From the NCBI GenBank assembly GCA_025456495.1, contig JALOKO010000024.1, positions 1 through 16,234 of the forward strand: 16,234 nucleotides of DNA, given 5' to 3'. Both the position numbers and the translations under genes were made by a program. The stretch comes from Bryobacterales bacterium. GTDB lineage: Bacteria; Acidobacteriota; Terriglobia; Bryobacterales; Bryobacteraceae. Positions within the stretch are counted from its first letter, which is position 1; every line of letters starts with the position of its first letter. Positions 1-5,968 of this stretch are shown in pieces. The notes below the pieces were generated by a model. The model ran no database searches, was not told the DNA's origin, and saw nothing but the letters and a program-made list of their open reading frames with translations.

Positions 1-65
1 CGCTCGCCTGTATGAAGCCAAGCCCCTTCATAGGGCTCTTCACGTGACGCTTACTGAGCACCTGG

Positions 66-311
66 TTACTCGGTGACGAGGTTGCGGTCGGTCACGGTCT
101 TTTCCTCGGCGGCGGCTTCGAGGGCGGCTCGGCGTTGAGCTGCCACGGCATGTGGCGTGAGGTCGTGCACCGTTTTGGTGGTGGCGCTTGGAAGCCGCTC
201 AAAAAGCTCCGTCAGATACGCCTCGGCGTTGAGACCTGCGCGGTGGCAGTTGCCAATAAGCGTGTAGAACGTGGCGGCTCGTTCGCCACTCTTCGCATCG
301 CCCATGAAGAG
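66..311 (-). pseudogene. IS66-family transposase (TnpC), C-terminal fragment
   Basis: The minus-strand frame ending in TAA at 66-68 encodes a segment starting LFMGDAKSGERAATFYTLIG and continuing through GLNAEAYLTELFERLP to LTPHAVAAQRR. This is the conserved C-terminal tail of IS66-family transposases (IS66_C). A full TnpC is about 500 residues, so only the last ~80 remain. Homology stops abruptly upstream of the LF pair at about 311-312, where the family normally reads NWLF. Beyond that point the frame runs into an unrelated IS3-like end. The rest of the transposase is absent from the window, so this is a dead remnant. Family identification is from recall of the motif, not from a search. Confidence 0.85.
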
Positions 312-312
312 C

Positions 313-508
313 TGAGGTGCGCTAACATCTTGGACCAGGAAATAAGGGACAAGCACCATGAGAACCGTGATCCGCAAACGATACAGCAGTGATTTCAGAG
401 ACCAGGCCGTAGGCTTGGTCAACCTCGGCAGGCCAGTGCCCGAAGTGGCCCAGGAATTGGGGATTGGCACCAGCGTGCTCTACCGCTGGACCCAACCTCA
501 GCGACAGC
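313..508 (+). mobile_element. Truncated IS3-family insertion sequence, left end plus start of orfA
   Basis: IS66 homology ends at about 312. The sequence that follows begins TGAGGTGCGCTAACATCTTG, a TG-initiated end such as IS3-family elements carry. The orfA start codon comes 45 bp later at 358. The element is cut off at about 496-510, where the minus-strand DUF457-like gene begins. The right end, orfB and most of orfA are missing. The exact left boundary is inferred from where IS66 coding similarity breaks; no second inverted repeat is available to confirm it. Confidence 0.6.
358..507 (+). pseudogene. IS3-family transposase OrfA, N-terminal fragment
   Basis: The frame opens with ATG at 358 and reads IRKRYSSDFRDQAVGLVNLG, then VPEVAQELGIGTSVLYRWTQ. 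This is the helix-turn-helix (transposase_8 / IS911-type) of an IS3-family OrfA. About 46-50 residues are recognisable, against roughly 90-100 for an intact OrfA. From about codon 47 onward the translation (glutamine-rich, then low complexity) is simply the antisense of the neighbouring truncated gene, so the open frame that continues to 714 is an accident of fusion. The fragment could at most yield an inactive DNA-binding stub. Confidence 0.75.
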
Positions 509-639
509 AGCAGACTCAGCAAGTCCAAATCGGGCAGGTGCACGGCGGCAATCATCACCAGATCGCCACGTGGCAACAGGCGCCCCAGGCCGGTGCGGGC
601 CAAGGTGAAGGCGGCCAGCGAATTGGTGAGCGGGTCCAT
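508..639 (-). pseudogene. Truncated YdjM/DUF457-type membrane-bound metal-dependent hydrolase, N-terminal fragment
   Basis: The minus-strand ATG at 639 opens MDPLTNSLAAFTLARTGLGR, followed within the first 45 residues by a hydrophobic stretch ending HLPDLDLLSLL. This is the start signature of the DUF457 / YdjM inner-membrane putative hydrolases, which begin MDPxTH, carry a hydrophobic helix and then a PDxD motif. The usual His of the opening MDPxTH is Asn here. The family normally continues with a GG...YH.GxTHS segment; instead the sequence passes into the IS3 remnant at about 508. The gene starts 28 bp downstream of the lipid kinase stop codon, so the two were probably co-transcribed before the insertion. 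No clear Shine-Dalgarno is visible. Identification rests on about 44 residues. Confidence 0.6.
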
Positions 640-667
640 GGAAGTCGGTTCTGGACAAGCCGTGTGA

Positions 668-1612
668 TCAGGCCGCCTTGGCGGCAAGTTGGCCTTTGTA
701 GGAAGGCGGAGTGAGCAAGGTGAGCGCGTCTGGACAGATGCTGATGCGCACCGGCAAGTAGCCAGCATGTTCGCCATCCACCTGAAGATGCACCGGCTCT
801 GAACCAGCGGGCAGCAACTCAATGGAACGGGCACGCAAGGTGGTGATGCCCTGTGCAGACTGTACTCGCCCAGCTACCACATTGGCCAAATGCGCCAGAT
901 AAGTTGCGGTGAGGGTGGCCTCAAACAGCACCACTTCCAGGTCGTCATCGGTGAGGCGGATCGTGGGCGCGATTTCCAGGTCGCCACCGTAGTTGCGTAC
1001 GCGGCTGGCAAGACAAAAGGACCCCTGCATCTGGCGACCATCCACGCGCACGTGCAGTTGCTCCAGCTTTCTACCCAACTGCGATAGACCAGCCACCCAA
1101 TAGGCAAGCTTGCCCACCCTGCGCTTCAGGCCGGGGTCAACCTGATGAACCATGCGCGCGTCCAGTCCTGCCCCGGCCATCATCAGAAAGCAGCGGCTTA
1201 ACCCGTTGGGGAATTCCAGCCGACCAACCGGAATCCGGCACGGACGGGACGCGGGAACAGCACTCAACGCGCGGTGCCAGCGGCCAATCCCAAGCTCATT
1301 GGCAAGGACGTTGGCCGTGCCTGCGGGCAGAACCCCCAACTCCACGTCCAGACCGACGATGCCGTTGAGGACCTCGTTCAGGGTGCCATCGCCCCCAGCC
1401 ACCAACACGCGCGAAACGCCTTCGTTCTGCACCAAGTGGCGAGCGATGGCTCCAGCCGTGTTGGGGCCAGAGGTGGGCTGTAGGCTGGCGACGATGCCCT
1501 GCGCGGCCAAGCGCTGAATGGCATCGTCCAGCATGCGGCTTCCCCCACGGCGAAGCCCGCCCGCTTCCGGGTTGAAGATCACGCGCGTTGGACAGCCTGC
1601 TGGCATTTGCAT
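668..1612 (-). CDS. Diacylglycerol kinase family lipid kinase (YegS/DgkB-like)
   Basis: This is a 314-residue cytosolic or membrane-associated kinase of the DAGK_cat / LCB5 family, which phosphorylates diacylglycerol or related lipids with ATP. Counting from the ATG at 1612, the nucleotide-binding signature GGDGTLNEVLNG lies at residues 73-84. It is preceded by an NPEAGG loop near residue 14 and followed by LPAGTANVLANELG at 95-108. The C-terminal half (GLDARMV, YGGDLEIAP, VHLQVDGE) matches the beta-sandwich domain of this family, and the length is typical. The frame stays open to 1702, but that extension runs through the palindrome and promoter region of divergent ligA, so I prefer 1612 (or the second ATG at 1606). 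No strong Shine-Dalgarno is seen. Downstream lies the truncated DUF457-like gene, suggesting a former two-gene unit. The exact lipid substrate cannot be read from sequence. Confidence 0.9.
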   Translation of the reverse strand: MQMPAGCPTRVIFNPEAGGLRRGGSRMLDDAIQRLAAQGIVASLQPTSGPNTAGAIARHLVQNEGVSRVLVAGGDGTLNEVLNGIVGLDVELGVLPAGTANVLANELGIGRWHRALSAVPASRPCRIPVGRLEFPNGLSRCFLMMAGAGLDARMVHQVDPGLKRRVGKLAYWVAGLSQLGRKLEQLHVRVDGRQMQGSFCLASRVRNYGGDLEIAPTIRLTDDDLEVVLFEATLTATYLAHLANVVAGRVQSAQGITTLRARSIELLPAGSEPVHLQVDGEHAGYLPVRISICPDALTLLTPPSYKGQLAAKAA

Positions 1613-1631
1613 GAACCCGCTAAACTTCTGA

Positions 1632-1648
1632 CGTGGGAAGCTCCCACG
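1632..1648. promoter_or_regulatory. 17-bp palindrome in the kinase/ligA divergent region, candidate operator
   Basis: CGTGGGA, a 3-bp spacer, then TCCCACG: two perfect 7-bp arms. It lies 20 bp upstream of the kinase start (minus) and ends 9 bp before the TATAAT of ligA (plus), so it overlaps where the ligA -35 box would be. That is a typical repressor-operator position. It does not match a LexA box. A short hairpin in the kinase leader is an alternative reading. Confidence 0.45.
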
Positions 1649-1657
1649 GTAAATCCC

Positions 1658-1663
1658 TATAAT
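1658..1663 (+). promoter_or_regulatory. Consensus -10 box (TATAAT) for ligA
   Basis: A perfect TATAAT lies 8 bp before the ligA ATG at 1672. Transcription would be expected to start around 1669-1671, giving a leaderless or nearly leaderless mRNA. No convincing TTGACA-like -35 box is present at 16-18 bp spacing; the palindrome occupies that stretch. No Shine-Dalgarno precedes the ATG, which agrees with leaderless initiation. Confidence 0.55.
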
Positions 1664-1671
1664 AAACGCGA

Positions 1672-3696
1672 ATGGTTCCCCAAGCTGCCCAGGAAGAAGC
1701 AACCCGGCTCCGCGAGGAGTTGCGCGAGCACGAATATCGCTACTACGTCCTCGACCAACCCACCATCAGCGACGCCCAATACGACGGGATGATGCGCCAA
1801 TTGCAGGCGCTGGAGGACGCACACCCCGCGCTGCGCACCGCGGATTCGCCCACCCAGCGCGTGGGCGGACAGCCCCGCTCGGGCATGCAGACGGCGCCGC
1901 ACAGTTCCGCCATGCTTAGCCTGGACAATGCCCTGAACGAGGCGGAACTGCGCTCCTTCCACTCCCGGGTGAACGAACTCCTGGGCGCGGCCCCTTTTCA
2001 GTATGTCGCGGAATTGAAGCTGGATGGACTATCCCTTGCCCTGCGCTACCGGGACGGGAAACTAGACGTCGCCATCACGCGCGGCAATGGACAGCAGGGC
2101 GAGGTGGTTACCGAAAATGCTCGCACCATTGGCAGCATCCCTTTGCGAGCGCACCTGCCGTCGCCGGGCGGCGCACTTCCCCCGGACTTTGAAGTTCGTG
2201 GCGAGGTGGTGATGCCGCGCCCGGCCTTTGAGCGGTTGAACGAACAGCGCGATGCAGAAGGACTCCCGTTGTTCGCCAACCCCAGGAATGCCGCCGCCGG
2301 CGCCCTCCGCGTCCTGGACCCTGCCATCACCGCGTCGCGACGTCTGGACTTCTACGCCTACTTCCTGCTGGTGGATGGCGCGCCCGCCTTCGACAGCCAG
2401 TGGCAATGCCTGGAAGCGCTCGCGACCCTCGGCTTCAAGGTGAACCCACAGCGGCGGCGCTGCGCAGGCCTGCCGGAGTTGCTCTCCGCCATCCAGGAAT
2501 GGGAGGCGCTGCGGCCCACGTTACCCTACGAGATCGATGGCGTGGTGGCCAAGGTGGACTCCCGCGCGCAACAGGATGCCCTGGGCTGGACCGCTAAGGC
2601 GCCCCGCTGGGCCATCGCCTTCAAGTACGCCGCCAGCCAGGCCGAAACGCTGCTGGAGCGCATCACCGTCCAGGTGGGCCGTACCGGCGCCCTCACCCCC
2701 GTTGCCAATCTCAAGCCCGTGGTGGTGGGTGGCGTCACCGTCTCTCGCGCCACGCTGCACAACATGGATGAGATCGAACGCCTCGGCATCGCCGCCGGAG
2801 ATACCGTGCTGGTGGAACGCAGCGGCGACGTCATCCCCAAGGTGGTCCGGGTGCTGGCCCTGGGCGACCCGCGCGAAGTCTTCACCATGCCCACCGCCTG
2901 CCCCGTCTGCCAGGGCCATGTCGTGCGCGAACCCGGCGAAGTGGCCTACCGCTGCGTCAACGCCAGTTGCCCGGCCAAGCTACGCGAGAGCCTGCTGCAC
3001 TTCGCGTCCCGCTCCGTGATGGACATTGATGGACTGGGCGAAGCCATCGTCGATCAGTTGCTACACACAGCGCTGGTGCGCGATGTCAGTGACCTCTACA
3101 GCCTGCGGGTTGACCAGTTGGAGGCCCTGGAACGCATGGGCGCCAAGAGCGCGCAGAACCTGGTGGCGCAGATTGAGAAGTCAAAGCAACAACCCATGCC
3201 CCGCGTGATCAGCTCCCTGGGTATTCGCTTTGTGGGTGAACGAACGGCCCAGTTTCTCGCCGCTGCGTTCCCGTCCATGGACGCCTTGATGGCCGCATCG
3301 GAAGAGGACCTGCAGCGCGCTGAGGAGATCGGCCCCAAGGTGGCGCGCAGCATTCGGGACTACTTGGACGACCCCCACAACCGCGCGCTGGTTGACCGTC
3401 TACGCGCCGCCGGGCTGCAGTTCACCTTCGACGCGCCGCCGCCCAAGGCCATGCTGGAAGGTGTTGCAGGCAAGACCTTTGTGCTCACCGGCACCCTGCC
3501 CACAATGACCCGCGACGACGCCAAAGCGCGCATCGAAGAGGCCGGCGGCAAGGTGACCGGCTCAGTCAGCAAGAAGACTGACTATGTCGTGGCAGGCGAC
3601 GAAGCAGGCTCAAAGCTCGACAAGGCCCGCACGCTGGGGGTACCCGTCCTGGACGAAGCAGGGCTGCTGGCGCTATTGGAAGGCGATGCTACCTAG
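1672..3696 (+). CDS. ligA: NAD-dependent DNA ligase LigA
   Basis: This 674-residue protein has the usual length and domain order for LigA, which seals nicks in replication and repair using NAD+. The N-terminal Ia domain contains HEYRYYVLDQP and DAQYD (residues 20-38). The adenylation site ELKLDGLS has catalytic Lys116. The nucleotidyltransferase domain continues through AELKLDGL, the EVRGEVVMP motif and EIDGVVAKV. An OB fold follows with VGRTGALTPVANLKPV. A four-cysteine zinc finger (C410, C413, C428, C433) precedes helix-hairpin-helix repeats (MDIDGLGEAIVDQL, MGAKSAQNLVAQI). A BRCT domain spans about 594-674 (GKTFVLTGTL). All key residues are intact. The start at 1672 leaves the normal short N-terminus and lies just after a TATAAT, with no ribosome binding site. 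The gene is divergent from the lipid kinase gene and convergent with the VWFA gene 32 bp beyond its stop. Confidence 0.98.
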   Translation: MVPQAAQEEATRLREELREHEYRYYVLDQPTISDAQYDGMMRQLQALEDAHPALRTADSPTQRVGGQPRSGMQTAPHSSAMLSLDNALNEAELRSFHSRVNELLGAAPFQYVAELKLDGLSLALRYRDGKLDVAITRGNGQQGEVVTENARTIGSIPLRAHLPSPGGALPPDFEVRGEVVMPRPAFERLNEQRDAEGLPLFANPRNAAAGALRVLDPAITASRRLDFYAYFLLVDGAPAFDSQWQCLEALATLGFKVNPQRRRCAGLPELLSAIQEWEALRPTLPYEIDGVVAKVDSRAQQDALGWTAKAPRWAIAFKYAASQAETLLERITVQVGRTGALTPVANLKPVVVGGVTVSRATLHNMDEIERLGIAAGDTVLVERSGDVIPKVVRVLALGDPREVFTMPTACPVCQGHVVREPGEVAYRCVNASCPAKLRESLLHFASRSVMDIDGLGEAIVDQLLHTALVRDVSDLYSLRVDQLEALERMGAKSAQNLVAQIEKSKQQPMPRVISSLGIRFVGERTAQFLAAAFPSMDALMAASEEDLQRAEEIGPKVARSIRDYLDDPHNRALVDRLRAAGLQFTFDAPPPKAMLEGVAGKTFVLTGTLPTMTRDDAKARIEEAGGKVTGSVSKKTDYVVAGDEAGSKLDKARTLGVPVLDEAGLLALLEGDAT

Positions 3697-3728
3697 GGCC
3701 GCACTGCCCCATTCCGAAGACCGGCGCC

Positions 3729-4766
3729 CTAGCGCGATGTGCCCGCAGGCGCACTGTAGTAGCCGCTGCGGCTGTACACAGTGGCATGCGGATACTTCGC
3801 GCGCCCCGTTTCGCTCAGCCTTACCTCAACGCTGCGAAAGGTGGGTGTTTCTCCGCTCTCCCCGCGAATCGAAAGCCGGTACGCTGACCGCCAGCGGCGG
3901 ACCAGGGCCTCTGCATACTCCGTCGCCGTCCTGTTGAAGTGACTTTGGTCCAAAACGCCCGGCGCGCGCGGCGGGAGCTCATAATACATTTCCATCCAGC
4001 CTCCTGTGCGATCCGCAACCGGCTTCACGGATCCAAAAGGCGGCAGAATCTCAGTTCTCGGCGGAATCGTGCGGGTCTTCACCACCCTTGGCCCCATCAA
4101 TGTGGCCGTTCCCATAGTCAAGCCGCTGTGATCGATCCCCAGTGGCAACACGACTGCCTCAAAGTGAACTCTGTAGCGCAGAAAGGCCTCAACGACAGTT
4201 CCGGACTTCGCCCGCGAATGTCCCTCCCGGTCATAGGTAATCGTGAGCACCGCGTTCCGCCTGTCCGTCGCCTCAGCATCCAACATCCGCGCAGCCTCCA
4301 GCAGCCCGTCATACAGGCCACTGGTTTCGGAGAACTTACGACGCTGGGAAAGCGTCCTCTGGATTGCTGAGCGGAAGAGGCCCTCACTGTCTGTCAGCGG
4401 CAACTCCCGTGTGGGCTTCCTTGAGAACGAAACCAACCCCACCCGATCTTCCGGCCCTAGCGCGTCAAACACCGCCCGGCTCAACCGGTCAATTCCCGCA
4501 CTGGCATAGCCGCCACTGGTATCCACTGCAATCACGACATCCAACGAAAGCCGCCGGCTTGACACCGAAGCCAACGCGACCGGAGCCCCATTTTCAAGCA
4601 CTTCAAAGTCCTCAGCCTCCAACCCCGGCACCGGACGATTGGTATCGCCATCCAGCACCTGAACATCCATCAGCACCACATTCGCGGCGGTCTCAAAGTG
4701 GGGGATGCGGGATTGGGCCACCGCCACACTGGCGAGCAGACATATAAGGATCTTTAGTCGTAGCAT
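3729..4766 (-). CDS. Secreted VWFA-domain protein (acidobacterial VWFA-related family)
   Basis: The 345-residue protein starts MLRLKILICLLASVAVAQS, a clear Sec signal peptide. A short domain follows with VLMDVQVLDGDTNRPVPGL and DFEVLENGAPV, the typical lead-in of the 'VWFA-related' proteins that are abundant in Acidobacteriota. The von Willebrand A domain runs from about residue 74. Its metal-site loop reads DTSGG (82-86), where most members have DxSxS, so the third MIDAS position is Gly. The later Thr (around T148) and an Asp (D179 in TYDREGHS) may still contribute. Members are thought to act in extracellular or periplasmic protein contacts, but no partner is indicated here. A weak GGAA lies about 7 bases before the ATG. 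The C-terminal ~100 residues are unassigned. The gene points toward ligA, and no terminator hairpin is obvious between them. Confidence 0.85.
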   Translation of the reverse strand: MLRLKILICLLASVAVAQSRIPHFETAANVVLMDVQVLDGDTNRPVPGLEAEDFEVLENGAPVALASVSSRRLSLDVVIAVDTSGGYASAGIDRLSRAVFDALGPEDRVGLVSFSRKPTRELPLTDSEGLFRSAIQRTLSQRRKFSETSGLYDGLLEAARMLDAEATDRRNAVLTITYDREGHSRAKSGTVVEAFLRYRVHFEAVVLPLGIDHSGLTMGTATLMGPRVVKTRTIPPRTEILPPFGSVKPVADRTGGWMEMYYELPPRAPGVLDQSHFNRTATEYAEALVRRWRSAYRLSIRGESGETPTFRSVEVRLSETGRAKYPHATVYSRSGYYSAPAGTSR

Positions 4767-4870
4767 AAGTCATTCCGGCGGAAGGATAGGTGAACACTGC
4801 TGCGACGCGCCCGGGCTACATTCGGTTTCTGGGGTGCTGGCCGCCTTCCGCACCAAGGTCCCAATCCGAA

Positions 4871-4897
4871 GCGCCATAGAGACCCCGACTTTGGCGC
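4871..4897 (-). terminator. Short hairpin after the HIT gene, possible terminator
   Basis: GCGCCA at 4871-4876 and TGGCGC at 4892-4897 form a 6-bp stem with a 15-nt loop, directly downstream of the HIT stop codon (4901-4903, minus strand). There is no U-tract, so intrinsic termination is doubtful. The rest of the 134-bp gap between the HIT and VWFA genes shows nothing else recognisable. Confidence 0.3.
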
Positions 4898-4900
4898 CGC

Positions 4901-5452
4901 TTAGACTGCAAACTGCGGCTTCAGCTTGGCCCAGGTGTCGTGGAGTTCCTCAGGAATCACGCGGGTTTCGCCAATCGTGGTCATGAAGCTGGCGTCGCCC
5001 GGCCAGCGCGGCAGGATGTGCAAGTGCAAGTGCGCGGCAATTCCCGCGCCCGCACATTCCCCCAGGTTCAGGCCCATGTTCAGCCCGCCCGGCCGGTACA
5101 CCACGCCAAGAGCGCGTTCCGCCCGCTGCGCCAGTTGCATCAGTTCCAGCAGGCAATCGGCGGGCAGATCGCTTAGGTTGGCCAGATGCTGATAAGGCAC
5201 CACCATCAGATGCCCGGTGGAGTAGGGAAAGCGGTTCAGCACCACGTAGGCGTGGCGGCCCCGATACAGAACCAGATTGTCTTCATCCGCTGTGGCCTCC
5301 GGCACAATTGCATTAGAGGATGTGGCCTCCGGCACAATTGCATCCCCTGCTGTGGAGGCTGTCAACCCGCCAATGCGGCAAAAGACGCAGCCCGGGGCGC
5401 GATCCTGGCCAGTAACGTAGCGGTAACGCCATGGGCTCCAAAGGGTATCCAC
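4901..5452 (-). CDS. HIT family protein (Ap4A hydrolase/phosphorylase-like)
   Basis: This is a 183-residue nucleotide-binding hydrolase of the histidine-triad superfamily. The N-terminus MDTLWSPWRYRYVTG and CVFC (C22, C25) are typical of the bacterial Ap4A phosphorylase/HIT group. NRFPYSTGHLMVVPYQH (73-89) precedes the triad HLHLHILPRW, with H141, H143 and H145. The likely substrate is a dinucleoside polyphosphate or adenylated nucleotide. The start codon is GTG at 5452, chosen because the family N-terminus begins exactly there; a weak AAGG lies upstream. Between CVFC and the NLVLYRG strand sits an unusual insert containing AIVPEAT twice (residues 38-44 and 48-54), encoded by a tandem DNA repeat; close relatives as I recall them have a short acidic linker. 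The gene lies 35 bp downstream of the HU-like gene on the same strand, probably in one transcript. Confidence 0.92.
   Translation of the reverse strand: MDTLWSPWRYRYVTGQDRAPGCVFCRIGGLTASTAGDAIVPEATSSNAIVPEATADEDNLVLYRGRHAYVVLNRFPYSTGHLMVVPYQHLANLSDLPADCLLELMQLAQRAERALGVVYRPGGLNMGLNLGECAGAGIAAHLHLHILPRWPGDASFMTTIGETRVIPEELHDTWAKLKPQFAV
5291..5343. repeat. Two identical 23-bp direct repeats with 30-bp period inside the HIT gene
   Basis: The 23-bp units at 5291-5313 and 5321-5343 are identical (starting TGTGGCCTCC, ending CAATTGCAT) and separated by 7 bp. The 30-bp period keeps the HIT frame, so the protein carries two copies of AIVPEAT, each unit ten residues apart. The perfect match at third codon positions implies recent duplication or gene conversion rather than selection on protein sequence. 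Confidence 0.95.
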
Positions 5453-5487
5453 AATGGCTGCCTTGAATGCTTCAGGATGGACGTGGG

Positions 5488-5814
5488 TTAATCGTCGTTG
5501 TCGCTATCGTCGTCGACATCGAAGCCGTCCTGGGAGACGCCGCCGTTCACCAGATCCTTCAGTTCCTTGCTGGGCTTGAAGTAGGGGATGCGCTTGGCTG
5601 GAACGTCCACGCGGCTGCCCGTTTTGGGGTTGCGGCCCACGCGAGGTTGGCGCTGGCGGGTACGAAAGCTGCCGAAGCCGCGGATCTCAATCTTGTCGCC
5701 TTGGTGGAGAGAACGGACCACACTGTCGAAGATCGTTTCCACGATCACCTCAGAGTCCTTGCGCGTCATCTCCACGACGCGTGCTACTTCATCAATCAGA
5801 TCCGCTTTGGTCAT
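5488..5814 (-). CDS. HU/IHF-family histone-like DNA-binding protein with acidic C-terminal tail
   Basis: A 108-residue nucleoid protein. MTKADLIDEVA opens the dimerising helical part. KIEIRGFGSFRTRQRQPR leads into the DNA-bending beta arm with RNPKTG at residues 61-66 and the intercalating proline position, and it ends with VPAKRIPYFKPSKELKDLV. This resembles the IHF-beta/HU subfamily of Acidobacteria and deltaproteobacteria. The last 17 residues (QDGFDVDDDSDNDD region) extend past the usual end of about 90-94 residues and are strongly acidic. An in-frame TTG at 5817 precedes the ATG at 5814. I choose the ATG because a good Shine-Dalgarno GGGAGA (plus-strand 5821-5826) lies at 6-nt spacing. 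The HIT gene follows 35 bp downstream. The protein bends DNA and acts in the nucleoid. Confidence 0.95.
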   Translation of the reverse strand: MTKADLIDEVARVVEMTRKDSEVIVETIFDSVVRSLHQGDKIEIRGFGSFRTRQRQPRVGRNPKTGSRVDVPAKRIPYFKPSKELKDLVNGGVSQDGFDVDDDSDNDD

Positions 5815-5948
5815 CAAGTGTCTCCCGCCGAATCAGGAACTTACCATCAATCTTCAGCGCTTTCTCCACCTTACCATGGCCGCTGGGCGATGGGCGCAGG
5901 GCGGGACTAGGCATCAGGGATTGGCGCGGACAACGGGGGGCGATCTGT

Positions 5949-5954
5949 TACGAT
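5949..5954 (+). promoter_or_regulatory. Weak candidate -10 (TACGAT) for the Asp-box protein gene
   Basis: TACGAT lies 14 bp before the ATG at 5969, with TTGGCG at 5921-5926 upstream. The spacing of 22 bp is too long for a standard sigma-70 promoter, so this is only a candidate. The remaining divergent region 5818-5968 shows no other recognisable element, and no strong Shine-Dalgarno precedes 5969. Confidence 0.2.
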
Positions 5955-5968
5955 CATCCTGAATCCCG

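Noticed and set aside
358..714. 118-residue plus-strand ORF as one gene
   Set aside because: Only the first ~46-50 codons match OrfA; the rest is antisense to the truncated DUF457-like gene and the end of the lipid kinase gene.
3697..3728. Shared terminator between convergent ligA and VWFA genes
   Set aside because: The 32-bp gap has no stable hairpin or T-tract that I can identify.
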